This document shows positions 50,523 to 59,017 of a DNA stretch of 64,000 bases, in pieces. Position numbers and translations under genes: made by a program. The stretch covers positions 1-64,000 of the forward strand of contig NZ_JAHKPI010000020.1 of assembly GCF_018860425.1 (NCBI RefSeq). Direction: 5' to 3'. The DNA comes from Marinobacter sp. F3R08 (lineage in GTDB: Bacteria; Pseudomonadota; Gammaproteobacteria; Pseudomonadales; Oleiphilaceae). The notes below the pieces were generated by a model, which saw nothing but the letters and a program-made list of their open reading frames with translations, had not been told where the DNA came from and searched no databases. Numbering within the stretch: position 1 is the stretch's first letter; each line of letters opens with the position of its first letter.

Positions 50523-51389
50523 TCACTCCAGATTCTGCACCTGCTCCCGCATCTGCTCGATCAGAACCTTCAGGTCCACGGCAATGCGAGTCACGCCGGC
50601 ATCAATGCTCTTGCTGCTCAGAGTATTGGCTTCTCGATTCAGCTCCTGCATCAGGAAATCCAGGCGCCGGCCAATGGCATCCTCGCTCCGGAGAGTATCG
50701 GACACTTCGCCAATGTGAGCATCCAACCGGTCCAGCTCCTCTGCCACATCGCTCTTCTGGGCAAGCATGACCATCTCCTGGGCCACACGTTCGGAATCCA
50801 GCTCCACTTTGGCTTTCTCGAAGCGCTCCCGGAGCGTGCGCTCCTGGGCCTCAAGCAATGCCGGCATTCGTGTGCGCACATTCGACACCAGATCGCCCAT
50901 GGTTTTCAGGCGGTCCTCAAACAACGGTCGCAACCGCTCACCTTCACGCTCCCTGACCAAAGACAGCTCGGCAACCGTCTGTTCGAACAGACTGACAGCC
51001 GCGTCTTTCGCCGGGCTGTAATCCTGTTCCTGTACCGAGAGCACGCCCGGCCAGCGAAGAATATCCAGAGCATTTATGTGGGCAGGGTTATCCAGCATCC
51101 GATTAATGTGGTTTGCCGCCTCGTTAACCGCCTGGGCCATTTCCTCGCTGATTTCGAAGCTCTGGGCCGCCTTCTCGATCGGCTGCAGACGCATGGACAC
51201 ATCCACCTTGCCCCGTTTCAACTGCTTGCGCAGCGCCTCCCGAAACCGGTTCTCGAGTTCCCGGAACGCCTCCGGCAGGCGAAACGAAGGCTCCAGATAC
51301 CGATGGTTCACGGTCCGGATTTCACAGGTCAGCGTACCCCAGTCTCCCTGAACGTCTTTCCGGGCAAATGCGGTCATACTTCGGATCAT
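50523..51389 (-). CDS. yicC: YicC family endoribonuclease
   Basis: Member of the YicC/YloC family, shown in E. coli and Bacillus to be endoribonucleases involved in RNA decay. The 288-residue protein has the N-terminal IRSMTAFARK and EIRTVNHRYLEPSFRLPEAFRELE, a long helical middle, and the C-terminal GRRLDFLMQELNREANTLSSKS signature. It is divergent from rph, as in most gammaproteobacteria, so two RNA-processing genes share a control region of about 170 bases. Confidence 0.94.
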   Translation of the reverse strand: MIRSMTAFARKDVQGDWGTLTCEIRTVNHRYLEPSFRLPEAFRELENRFREALRKQLKRGKVDVSMRLQPIEKAAQSFEISEEMAQAVNEAANHINRMLDNPAHINALDILRWPGVLSVQEQDYSPAKDAAVSLFEQTVAELSLVREREGERLRPLFEDRLKTMGDLVSNVRTRMPALLEAQERTLRERFEKAKVELDSERVAQEMVMLAQKSDVAEELDRLDAHIGEVSDTLRSEDAIGRRLDFLMQELNREANTLSSKSIDAGVTRIAVDLKVLIEQMREQVQNLE

Positions 51390-51558
51390 GTCGGCTCCGC
51401 TCTTGGTTAATCATCAGCCCCTGAGTTTAACAGGCTCCTGACATCCACGGCGAACCCAACAAAAGCCCGGGGCCAACGTGATATACTTCTCGGCCTTTTC
51501 GACAAATCTTCGACCGGGTCACGCACCCGGACATTCAATACTGACTTCAGGAAATACT

Positions 51559-52275
51559 ATGCGTCCAAGCGGCAGAACACCCGAACAACCAAGAGATGTT
51601 CGAATCACCCGCAACTACACTCGCCACGCTGAAGGCTCCGTCCTGGTGGAGTTCGGCGACACCAAAGTTATCTGCACCGCCTCTGTCGAAAACAAGGTCC
51701 CGCCGTTTCTGAGGGGCGAAGGCAAAGGCTGGATCACCGCCGAGTACGGCATGCTGCCCCGCTCCACCGGCAGCCGTATGGGCCGGGAAGCCGCCCGCGG
51801 CAAACAGGGAGGTCGCACTGTCGAAATCCAGCGCCTGATCGGCCGGTCTTTGCGTGCGGCCGTCGACCTGACCGCCCTCGGTGAACATTCCATCACCATC
51901 GATTGCGACGTCATCCAGGCCGATGGCGGCACCCGCACCGCTGCCATCACCGGCGGTTGCGTGGCACTGGTGGATGCCCTGAACCACCTGGTCGCCGAGA
52001 AGCGTCTGAAGAAATCGCCGCTCAAGCAGATGATCGCAGCCTTTTCGGTTGGCATTTACAAGGGCACACCAGTGGTGGATCTGGACTACCCGGAAGACTC
52101 CGAAGCCGAAACCGACATGAACGTGATCATGACCGACCAGGGCGGCTTTATTGAGATTCAGGGAACGGCGGAAGGTGCACCTTTTGACCAGTCAGAACTG
52201 GACAGCATGCTGACTCTGGCAAAACAGGGAATTGAGCAGTTATTTGAAATTCAGAAGGCGGCGCTGGAAGGCTGA
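51559..52275 (+). CDS. rph: Ribonuclease PH
   Basis: Phosphate-dependent 3' exoribonuclease that trims tRNA and rRNA precursors. The 238-residue protein has the family start [19 protein letters not shown] and the phosphate-binding [20 protein letters not shown]. The motifs [19 protein letters not shown] and [16 protein letters not shown], with metal-binding aspartates, are also present. ATG 51559 is preceded by CAGGAAA. The protein is full length, unlike the frameshifted rph of E. coli K-12. It converges on crc. Confidence 0.97.
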   Translation: MRPSGRTPEQPRDVRITRNYTRHAEGSVLVEFGDTKVICTASVENKVPPFLRGEGKGWITAEYGMLPRSTGSRMGREAARGKQGGRTVEIQRLIGRSLRAAVDLTALGEHSITIDCDVIQADGGTRTAAITGGCVALVDALNHLVAEKRLKKSPLKQMIAAFSVGIYKGTPVVDLDYPEDSEAETDMNVIMTDQGGFIEIQGTAEGAPFDQSELDSMLTLAKQGIEQLFEIQKAALEG

Positions 52276-52299
52276 AGCTTAGCTTGGTGTCTGCGTGTC

Positions 52300-52324
52300 C
52301 GGAGGGTGAAGCCTTTCCCCTCCG
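52300..52324. terminator. Hairpin between convergent rph and crc
   Basis: CGGAGGG (52300-52306) pairs with CCCTCCG (52318-52324) around an 11-base loop. There is no clear T-run. It may end either transcript. Confidence 0.5.
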
Positions 52325-52355
52325 AACCCGTTACTGCTCTGGCACTATCTGACTT

Positions 52356-53162
52356 TCAGAAGCCGATTTCGATATCGTAATCCATGATCACCGGCGCGTG
52401 ATCGGAGAACTCAACCGAGTCGTCAATCCAACCATCCTCAATGGTTTTCCGGATTCCCGGCGTCAACAGCTGGTAATCCACCCGAATCCCGGCATTCTTA
52501 CGAGACCCTTCCGCCTGCTCCGGCCACCAGGTGAACTGGTTGCTCTGTTTGTTGATCTCGCGAAATCCGTCGACACATCCCATTTCATCAAACAGGCGAT
52601 CCAGCCAGGCACGCTCGTGGGGCAGGAAACCGGAAAAATCCAGTTTGTGATACAGAGGACTCGCGTCGGTAACGTGATGCGCAGTCTGGAGGTTTGCACA
52701 CAAAATGAACTGTCTGCGTTTGCGCAACGTTTTTTGCATGTGCAACCCGAAGGACTCCAGAAATTCGTCCTTGTGGTCCAGAACCGTCAAATCGTCCTCG
52801 CCGGTCAGCTCTTCTTCACGACCAAGAGCACAGGGCGCCAACACACATGCGACAGAAACCTTGTCAAAATCGGCCTGAATGAACCGGCCCTCCCGGTCAG
52901 CCTGCTCATTGGCGAAACCGTACATGATGGCCTTCGGAAAATGACGCGTGTAAATGCCGACACCCCCATCTTCGTTTTTCTCGCCATCAATGAAATAGGC
53001 CTCGTACCCCTCTGGGATCAGGTTGTAGTCCTCAATCTCATAGGCCCGCATCCGATGGTCCTGGACGCAGACCACGTCAGCGTCCTGCTCCACCAGCCAA
53101 TCGAAAAAGCCATTTTCAACAGCCTGGGCGAGGCCGTTGACGCTGATTGATACTACCCGCAT
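52356..53162 (-). CDS. crc: Catabolite repression control protein Crc
   Basis: Homologue of Pseudomonas Crc, the exonuclease III-like protein that joins Hfq on A-rich mRNA sites to block translation of secondary-carbon genes. It has 268 residues. Shared features are SVNGL, VCVQD in place of the ExoIII LQET, GRFIQADFDKVSVA, DYQLLTPGIRK and DHAPVIMDYD. Compared with E. coli ExoIII the catalytic Glu is Asp35, and the GDMN motif is ANLQ (Asn157, Gln159), so nuclease activity should be lost. Asp229 and the terminal SDH remain, although P. aeruginosa Crc has SQH at that place. It lies between rph and pyrE exactly as in Pseudomonas. Confidence 0.93.
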   Translation of the reverse strand: MRVVSISVNGLAQAVENGFFDWLVEQDADVVCVQDHRMRAYEIEDYNLIPEGYEAYFIDGEKNEDGGVGIYTRHFPKAIMYGFANEQADREGRFIQADFDKVSVACVLAPCALGREEELTGEDDLTVLDHKDEFLESFGLHMQKTLRKRRQFILCANLQTAHHVTDASPLYHKLDFSGFLPHERAWLDRLFDEMGCVDGFREINKQSNQFTWWPEQAEGSRKNAGIRVDYQLLTPGIRKTIEDGWIDDSVEFSDHAPVIMDYDIEIGF

Positions 53163-53243
53163 ACGTGTTCCCTGATTCGGTTTGTGTGTATGATACCGTT
53201 TTTACGCGCTAATTAAAGATCAACACCCGCCAGAAGCCTTGTC

Positions 53244-53882
53244 ATGCACGACTATCAGCAAAAATTTATCGAATTTGCCATCCGCCGAAATGTATTACGC
53301 TTTGGTGAGTTCACTCTCAAGTCGGGCCGAACCAGCCCCTACTTCTTTAACGCTGGCTTGTTTAATACCGGAGACGACCTGCTCCAGCTAAGCAAAGCCT
53401 ATGCCGCTGCGCTCGCTCGCAGCGGACTTGAGTATGACATTATTTTCGGACCTGCCTATAAGGGCATTCCGTTGGCGACTGTCACCGCAATGGCGCTGGC
53501 TACAGACGGTAACAGCAAACCCTTTGCGTTTAACCGCAAGGAAAAGAAAGATCATGGAGAGGGCGGCAACATCGTTGGCGCACCATTGCAGGGCAAAGTG
53601 CTGATTGTGGATGATGTCATTACTGCGGGCACAGCTATCCGGGAATCCATCGATATCATCCGGGCTGCAGGAGCCGAACCGGCCGGCGTGCTTATTGCAT
53701 TAGATCGTCAGGAAAAAGGCAATGGCGAACGTTCCGCCATCCAGGAAGTTGAGCAAGAATTCGGCATCCCGGTGGTGAGCATCATTCGCCTTGAGCAGAT
53801 ACTGGACTATCTTGAAGCCAATCCGGAGTTTTCCGGGCACGCCGAAAAGGTAGCCGATTATCGTGATCGTTACGGAGTCTGA
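53244..53882 (+). CDS. pyrE: Orotate phosphoribosyltransferase
   Basis: Makes OMP from orotate and PRPP in pyrimidine synthesis. The 212-residue protein has [18 protein letters not shown], the flexible loop [11 protein letters not shown] with catalytic lysines, and the PRPP-binding motif [13 protein letters not shown]. It is divergent from crc with 81 bases between, and is followed by a DUF4124 gene after three bases. Confidence 0.97.
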   Translation: MHDYQQKFIEFAIRRNVLRFGEFTLKSGRTSPYFFNAGLFNTGDDLLQLSKAYAAALARSGLEYDIIFGPAYKGIPLATVTAMALATDGNSKPFAFNRKEKKDHGEGGNIVGAPLQGKVLIVDDVITAGTAIRESIDIIRAAGAEPAGVLIALDRQEKGNGERSAIQEVEQEFGIPVVSIIRLEQILDYLEANPEFSGHAEKVADYRDRYGV

Positions 53883-53885
53883 GTG

Positions 53886-54539
53886 ATGGCCAACCGACTG
53901 ACCTTACTGTCTGTCAAAGCTACGGCATTAGCGCTGACCCTGGGTTTCTCTGCCCAGGTAGCGGCCAACATGTACCGTTATACGGATAAAAGCGGTCAGG
54001 TCGTCATCAGCAGCACCATCCCTCAGGAAGCCACCAAACGGGGCTATGACATCCTAAGCAGTAATGGCCGAGTGATAGAAACCATCCCTCCTGCGCCTAC
54101 CGAAGACGAGATTGCCGCCCGTGAAGCGGAAGAAGAACGACAGAAGGCGCTCGCCGAACAGCTCGAAAGAGACAGGCAACTGCTCAAACGCTTCAGTCAC
54201 CCTGACCAGGCAGTAAAAGCCATGCACCGTAAGGTTCGGGAGCTTGAGGGCCTGATCCAGCTCAAGCGCGGCAATATTTCAGTGATATCCAGCCAACTGG
54301 ATAACGAACAAAGCCGGGCCGCAGACATGGAGCGGGCCGGCCGTGAGATCCCCGAAACCACCCTGGAAAAGATCCGGCGGCTGGAAGCCCAGATTCGTGA
54401 CATTGAGCGGGAAATCACTTCACAGTCCCAAGATATCGAACTTATGCGCAGGGCCTTTGAGGCCAAAATTGAACGCCTGGAAGAGGTCACGGGCAAAGCA
54501 CGAACCTTACCGCTCGATCATACCCGAACCGAAAACTGA
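53886..54539 (+). CDS. DUF4124 domain periplasmic protein
   Basis: Exported 217-residue protein of unknown function. The signal peptide covers about residues 1-27 (ALALTLGFSAQVAA). The DUF4124 domain follows (MYRYTDKSGQVVISSTIPQ). Then comes a long coiled coil from about residue 75 (ETIPPAPTEDEIAAREAEEERQ and IRRLEAQIRDIEREI). GGAG lies eight bases before ATG 53886. It is probably co-transcribed with pyrE. The coiled coil suggests oligomerisation, nothing more. Confidence 0.85.
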   Translation: MANRLTLLSVKATALALTLGFSAQVAANMYRYTDKSGQVVISSTIPQEATKRGYDILSSNGRVIETIPPAPTEDEIAAREAEEERQKALAEQLERDRQLLKRFSHPDQAVKAMHRKVRELEGLIQLKRGNISVISSQLDNEQSRAADMERAGREIPETTLEKIRRLEAQIRDIEREITSQSQDIELMRRAFEAKIERLEEVTGKARTLPLDHTRTEN

Positions 54540-54569
54540 CTCTTCGCCCGATCTCGCCACAGAATAAAA

Positions 54570-54597
54570 AAGGCCGCCGATTTTACCTGGCGACCTT
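54570..54597 (+). terminator. Imperfect terminator hairpin
   Basis: AAGGCCGCC (54570-54578) pairs with GGCGACCTT (54589-54597) with one mismatch. A preceding A-run (54565-54571) would give a U-tract on the minus strand, so it may serve the opposing gene at 54637 as well. Confidence 0.5.
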
Positions 54598-54636
54598 CTG
54601 TATCACTTACCGTTTCAGTGAAACGCTGCCTTAGCC

Positions 54637-55059
54637 TCAGGCAGAAGCGGTACTTTTCTTGGCAGTAGACGTGGTTTTGCGCGCAGTGCTCTTGCGTGCA
54701 GCCGGCTTCTTCGGCTCAACCGCCTTCTTGGCATCCCCGGCAGCGAGAGACACATCATCAGCAGCCTCAGCTACAACATCTGCACCTTCTGCAGCCTCTT
54801 TCTCAAGCTTGGCGACCAGATCACCAGCAAAGCTACCGAAACGACTGTTCAGGCTGCGCAGCTGCTCGAACAGGCTGTCGCTGTATCCGTTATAACGCTT
54901 GCGCAGTGTTTTTACGCTGTATTCCCGCGCTTCAGATTCCAGCTTCTCCGCGTAGTCGAACGGCTTGGAAGCCAGCTTCTTCTGTTGCTCTTCGGCGGCG
55001 TTGATGCCCTTGGTTACGATATCCTGAAGCTGTTCCTGATAAGACTTGAGTTTACCCAT
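54637..55059 (-). CDS. Phasin-like protein with basic Lys/Ala-rich tail
   Basis: A 140-residue protein. The first 90 residues are amphipathic helix (YQEQLQDIVTKGINAAEEQQKKLASKPFDYAEKLE, SLFEQLRSLNSRFGSFAGDLVAKLEKE) resembling phasins, which coat storage granules. The last 30 residues are a KPAARKSTARKTT-type tail like histone H1 or PhaF/AlgP tails, which bind nucleic acid. A role linking polyester granules or other particles to DNA is possible but unproven; no PHA synthase genes are in the window. It is a single gene. Confidence 0.75.
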   Translation of the reverse strand: MGKLKSYQEQLQDIVTKGINAAEEQQKKLASKPFDYAEKLESEAREYSVKTLRKRYNGYSDSLFEQLRSLNSRFGSFAGDLVAKLEKEAAEGADVVAEAADDVSLAAGDAKKAVEPKKPAARKSTARKTTSTAKKSTASA

Positions 55060-55219
55060 GATGATTCTCCTTGGCTTCCTGAAAGTTCCAAGACCCCGTT
55101 AAAGCCAATGCAACCAGGGTCTTCCTTCAATCTCAGAAACCAAGTTACGCCCTAAAATTAGAATATTCATACTAAAAGCGAGAAGCGCATGGCAGCTGCG
55201 AGCCTGACCTGGCTGGGGT

Positions 55220-55558
55220 CTACCAGCGGAAAATCACCCAGCTGGGCACCAACATGTCAGAGTCCGTTTCCCGGATCCAGCCGCCGCCATCTGCAGGCAC
55301 GAGGTAGTACTCGGGCCCGACTTCCGGTACCACTTTGATCTCCATTAGCTGGCCATTGATCCGGTATTCATAGAACACCTCTTTCTCTCCGGGGCGGATA
55401 ACAATTTGCGGCCCCTGACTTTCCGGCTGGTAATCAGAGATCACCACCGGCTCTTCAGGCGTTGCCACCGGCGTCTCATCCAGCGCACCACTTTCCTGTG
55501 CCAACGCAGCCAGAGGCAAGCTGGCGAGCATCAAAGCCGGGCAGGTGATTCGTTTCAT
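55220..55558 (-). CDS. DUF2782 domain exported protein
   Basis: Small exported protein of 112 residues. The signal peptide is about residues 1-20 (CPALMLASLPLAALA). The DUF2782 domain covers most of the rest (VIRPGEKEVFYEYRINGQLMEIKVVPEVGP YYLV region). ATG 55558 is used; the frame extends to 55615 but those residues are not signal-like. It is divergent from polA, the same arrangement as PA5494-polA in P. aeruginosa. Function unknown. Confidence 0.85.
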   Translation of the reverse strand: MKRITCPALMLASLPLAALAQESGALDETPVATPEEPVVISDYQPESQGPQIVIRPGEKEVFYEYRINGQLMEIKVVPEVGPEYYLVPADGGGWIRETDSDMLVPSWVIFRW

Positions 55559-55645
55559 TTTCGTGGTACCCTTTCGTCCATCAATTCCAGTACAGAGTTG
55601 CATAAGCCAACCCACGCTTCAATCAGATTCCGGACCTGTTTTGAC

Positions 55646-58369
55646 ATGACCAGCAAAAACACACCACCCGTGGTTCTTGTGGACGGCTCGTCCTATCTTT
55701 TCCGTGCTTATCATGCACTTCCTCCACTGATCACAAGCAAAAATCACCCTACCGGCGCCATTAAAGGTGTGATCAGCATGATCCGGCGGCTGGAACAGGA
55801 TTTCCCCGGCTCTAAAATGGTCGTGGTCTTCGACGCCAAGGGTAAAACCTTCCGGCACGATCTTTACGAAGAGTACAAGGCTAACAGGCCACCGATGCCA
55901 GAAGATCTGGCCTGCCAGATCGAACCCATTCATCAGATCGTCAGAGCCATGGGCCTGCCACTGCTGATGGTCACCGGCGTAGAGGCCGACGATGTGATCG
56001 GCACACTGGCCGACGAAGCCACCAACAAAGGCATCGATGTAGTGGTTTCCACCGGCGACAAGGATATGGCACAACTGGTCAGCGATCACGTGACCCTGAT
56101 TAACACGATGACCGAAACCCGGATGGATCGGGACGGTGTTGTGGAAAAGTTTGGAGTCACTCCGGAGCAAATTGTTGATTATCTGGCGTTGGTGGGCGAC
56201 AAGGTTGATAACATTCCCGGAGTGAACAAGTGCGGCCCGAAAACCGCCGTAAAATGGCTACAGAGCTATGATAACGTTGACAACGTTATCGAACACGCCG
56301 GTGAGATCAAGGGAAAGATCGGGGAATACCTGCGCGAAGCCACCACGACCCTGCCATTGAGCCGGGAACTGGCCACTATCCGTACCGACGTAGAGCTGGA
56401 TTTCGGGCTGGAAGATCTGAAACTTCGGGAACAGGATGATCAGCAACTGCTGGAGCTGTTCAGGGAATACGAGTTCAAGACCTGGGTCGCAGAGCTGGAA
56501 ACCAGCGACAACACCACATCTGCGCAGGCGCAGGCCGGCGCCCGGCAACCAGCGCCCGAAAAGAACTACAGCATCATCACTGATCAGAAAGAACTGGATC
56601 AATGGTTGGAGCGCCTGAAGGCGGCGCAACTCTTTGCCTTCGATACCGAAACCACCAGCCTCCGGTACATGGATGCCGAAATAGTCGGTGTTTCTTTCGC
56701 TCTCGAACCGGGCGAGGCCGCCTACATTCCCCTTGCACACGACTACATGGGCGCTCCCGAGCAGCTGAACCGTGAAACGGTTCTGGACCAGCTCAAACCT
56801 CTGCTTGAAGATCCCGGATTAGCAAAAGTCGGCCAGAACCTGAAATATGACAAGAATGTTCTGGCCAACCATGGCATTTCTCTTGAGGGCATTGCCAAGG
56901 ACACGATGCTGGAATCCTATGTGCTGAACTCTGTGGTTACCCGCCACGATATGGACAGTCTGGCAATGCTCTATCTGGGCGAGGCGACTATCAGCTTCGA
57001 GTCGATTGCAGGCAAAGGCGCAAAACAGCTCACCTTCAACCAGATCGAACTTGAAAAGGCTGGCCCCTATGCCGCCGAAGATGCGGACATTACCCTGCGT
57101 CTGCACCAGACCCTGGAACCAAAACTGAAAGAAACCGGAAGGCTGGCTTCGGTGTATGAGGACATTGACCTGCCCTTGGTTCCGGTGCTTTCCCGTATGG
57201 AGCAGCGCGGAACCCTGATCAGTGCCAGCACTCTGCGCCGGCACAGTCAGGAACTCGCAGAACGCCTGGGAGAACTCGAAAAGGAAGCCCACGAGGTTGC
57301 CGGCGAGACCTTTAACCTGGGCTCCACCAAACAACTGCAAGCAATCTTCTACGACAAGATGGGGCTCCCGGTCATCAAAAAAACCCCCAAGGGCGCGCCA
57401 TCAACGGCAGAACCGGTTCTGCAGGAACTGGCCCACGAACACGAACTGCCTCGCTTGATTCTTGAACATCGCAGCCTGAGCAAATTGAAGTCGACCTACA
57501 CGGACACCCTGCCGGAGCTGATTCATTACCGCACCGGCCGTGTACACACCTCTTACCATCAGGCTGTCACCGCCACCGGCCGGTTATCGTCGTCGGAACC
57601 AAACCTCCAGAATATCCCCATTCGTAGCGAACAGGGACGCCGTATACGCCAGGCCTTCATCGCACCCGAGGGTTACAAACTGGTGGCTGCCGACTATTCC
57701 CAGATTGAGCTCCGGATCATGGCGCACCTTTCAGGTGATGAAGGCCTGCTCAAAGCCTTTGAGAATGGTGAGGACATCCATAAGGCTACCGCATCGGAAG
57801 TATTCGGAGTCGATCTGGGGGACGTATCGTCAGATCAGCGCCGCAGTGCGAAAGCCATTAATTTCGGCCTCATCTACGGCATGTCCGCGTTTGGTCTGGC
57901 GCGGCAACTGGACGTTGAGCGCAAACTCGCCCAGCAATACATCGATCGCTATTTCGAACGCTACCCCGGTGTTCTGAAATACATGGATAACATCCGTCTA
58001 CAGGCTCACGAACAGGGTTTCGTAGAAACCCTGTTCGGTCGCCGACTGTATCTTCCGGAAATCAACGCCCGCAACAAGCAGCTGCAGCAGGCGGCCGAGC
58101 GCACCGCCATAAACGCCCCCATGCAGGGCACTGCTGCGGATATCATCAAACGCGCCATGGTGGATGTGGAAAGCTGGCTTCTTGAAGAACATGCCGACGA
58201 CGCCCGCATGACCATGCAGGTTCACGATGAACTGATTCTGGAAGTAAAGGAATCCGTCGTTGACGAAATCCGGGCCGGACTGGTGAAACGGATGTCTGCA
58301 GCAGCCGAACTGGACGTTCCCTTATTGGTTGAAGCTGGCGTCGGGAATAACTGGGACGAAGCTCACTAG
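55646..58369 (+). CDS. polA: DNA polymerase I
   Basis: Repair and Okazaki-fragment polymerase. The 907-residue protein has three domains: the 5'-3' nuclease (about 1-290, VDGSSYLFRAYHALPP, STGDKDMAQLV), the 3'-5' proofreading exonuclease (about 320-520, with metal residues kept in FDTETTSL), and the polymerase (about 530-907, SSSEPNLQNIPIR, DYSQIELRIMAHLS, MQVHDELILEV). ATG 55646 gives the family N-terminus. No strong terminator follows. Confidence 0.97.
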   Translation: MTSKNTPPVVLVDGSSYLFRAYHALPPLITSKNHPTGAIKGVISMIRRLEQDFPGSKMVVVFDAKGKTFRHDLYEEYKANRPPMPEDLACQIEPIHQIVRAMGLPLLMVTGVEADDVIGTLADEATNKGIDVVVSTGDKDMAQLVSDHVTLINTMTETRMDRDGVVEKFGVTPEQIVDYLALVGDKVDNIPGVNKCGPKTAVKWLQSYDNVDNVIEHAGEIKGKIGEYLREATTTLPLSRELATIRTDVELDFGLEDLKLREQDDQQLLELFREYEFKTWVAELETSDNTTSAQAQAGARQPAPEKNYSIITDQKELDQWLERLKAAQLFAFDTETTSLRYMDAEIVGVSFALEPGEAAYIPLAHDYMGAPEQLNRETVLDQLKPLLEDPGLAKVGQNLKYDKNVLANHGISLEGIAKDTMLESYVLNSVVTRHDMDSLAMLYLGEATISFESIAGKGAKQLTFNQIELEKAGPYAAEDADITLRLHQTLEPKLKETGRLASVYEDIDLPLVPVLSRMEQRGTLISASTLRRHSQELAERLGELEKEAHEVAGETFNLGSTKQLQAIFYDKMGLPVIKKTPKGAPSTAEPVLQELAHEHELPRLILEHRSLSKLKSTYTDTLPELIHYRTGRVHTSYHQAVTATGRLSSSEPNLQNIPIRSEQGRRIRQAFIAPEGYKLVAADYSQIELRIMAHLSGDEGLLKAFENGEDIHKATASEVFGVDLGDVSSDQRRSAKAINFGLIYGMSAFGLARQLDVERKLAQQYIDRYFERYPGVLKYMDNIRLQAHEQGFVETLFGRRLYLPEINARNKQLQQAAERTAINAPMQGTAADIIKRAMVDVESWLLEEHADDARMTMQVHDELILEVKESVVDEIRAGLVKRMSAAAELDVPLLVEAGVGNNWDEAH

Positions 58370-58607
58370 GGCGCCCCAAAACAGAGCAAGGAGGCTCTGT
58401 CACGCACCACAACGAGACACCCCGACAAACGCTCGACCGCGCCCTTCCCCCCTGGCGACTTGCCAGCAGCCCCCGAGAAAACAGGCCGCTGGCTGACCGG
58501 GCAGCGGTTACGGCACGATATTCGCTTCAGAATCCCCGTCGGCGTACTGCCTCATCAAGCAATCTGGGCAGCGCCATGTTGTGACATCTATTTCCGAGGC
58601 TCAAACC
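58370..58607 (+). other. Intergenic region after polA with several hairpins
   Basis: 238 bases without a gene. Stems include ACAGAGC/GCTCTGT (58381-58400), CTGGC/GCCAG just upstream of 58467, and CCAGC-GCC/GGC-GCTGG (58463-58492). The place downstream of polA carries the small RNA Spot 42 in enterobacteria and ErsA nearby in Pseudomonas, but no T-run or clear promoter is visible here. Confidence 0.3.
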
Positions 58608-58982
58608 ATGACTTCTCTGGCATCTGAACGTAGCTGGCTGATGGACCGTAGTGTACTTAAACTGGTTCACCAGTGCCGCCGCCAGATTCACACAGAATTC
58701 GGCGTCAAACTTCACCTCACAGAAGAGCATCTCGAAAAACAGCTGGCCGACTACGCGCGAAAGACTCGCTCAACGCAGTTGACCCGCACCTGGAAAACCC
58801 TGACGGAGCAGGTTCCACAACTGAACATCGAACCCGAAGACGAAGACGACGGCTTGAAACGCAACTATCGGGGCCAGGTGATCGCCGATGCGCCAACAAC
58901 ATCAGCCAATGAAGGCAGTACAGGAGAGATGAACCCGCCACGGAAGAAGAAGGTGATCTACCGTGGCCAGGTGGTTGGCTGA
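58608..58982 (+). CDS. Small protein with two YRGQV repeats (DUF4278-like)
   Basis: A 124-residue cytoplasmic protein of unknown function. The first 75 residues are a helical, charged region (RSVLKLVHQCRRQIHTEFGVKLHL). The second half contains the same short motif twice, NYRGQV near residue 85 and IYRGQVVG at the very C-terminus, with a YRG core like DUF4278 proteins. ATG 58608 has GAGG eight bases before it; a GTG at 58581 is an alternative. Single gene between polA and fadL. Confidence 0.7.
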   Translation: MTSLASERSWLMDRSVLKLVHQCRRQIHTEFGVKLHLTEEHLEKQLADYARKTRSTQLTRTWKTLTEQVPQLNIEPEDEDDGLKRNYRGQVIADAPTTSANEGSTGEMNPPRKKKVIYRGQVVG

Positions 58983-59017
58983 CCCGCCTGCGGGCAGGTC
59001 AACCGATGGGCAAACGA

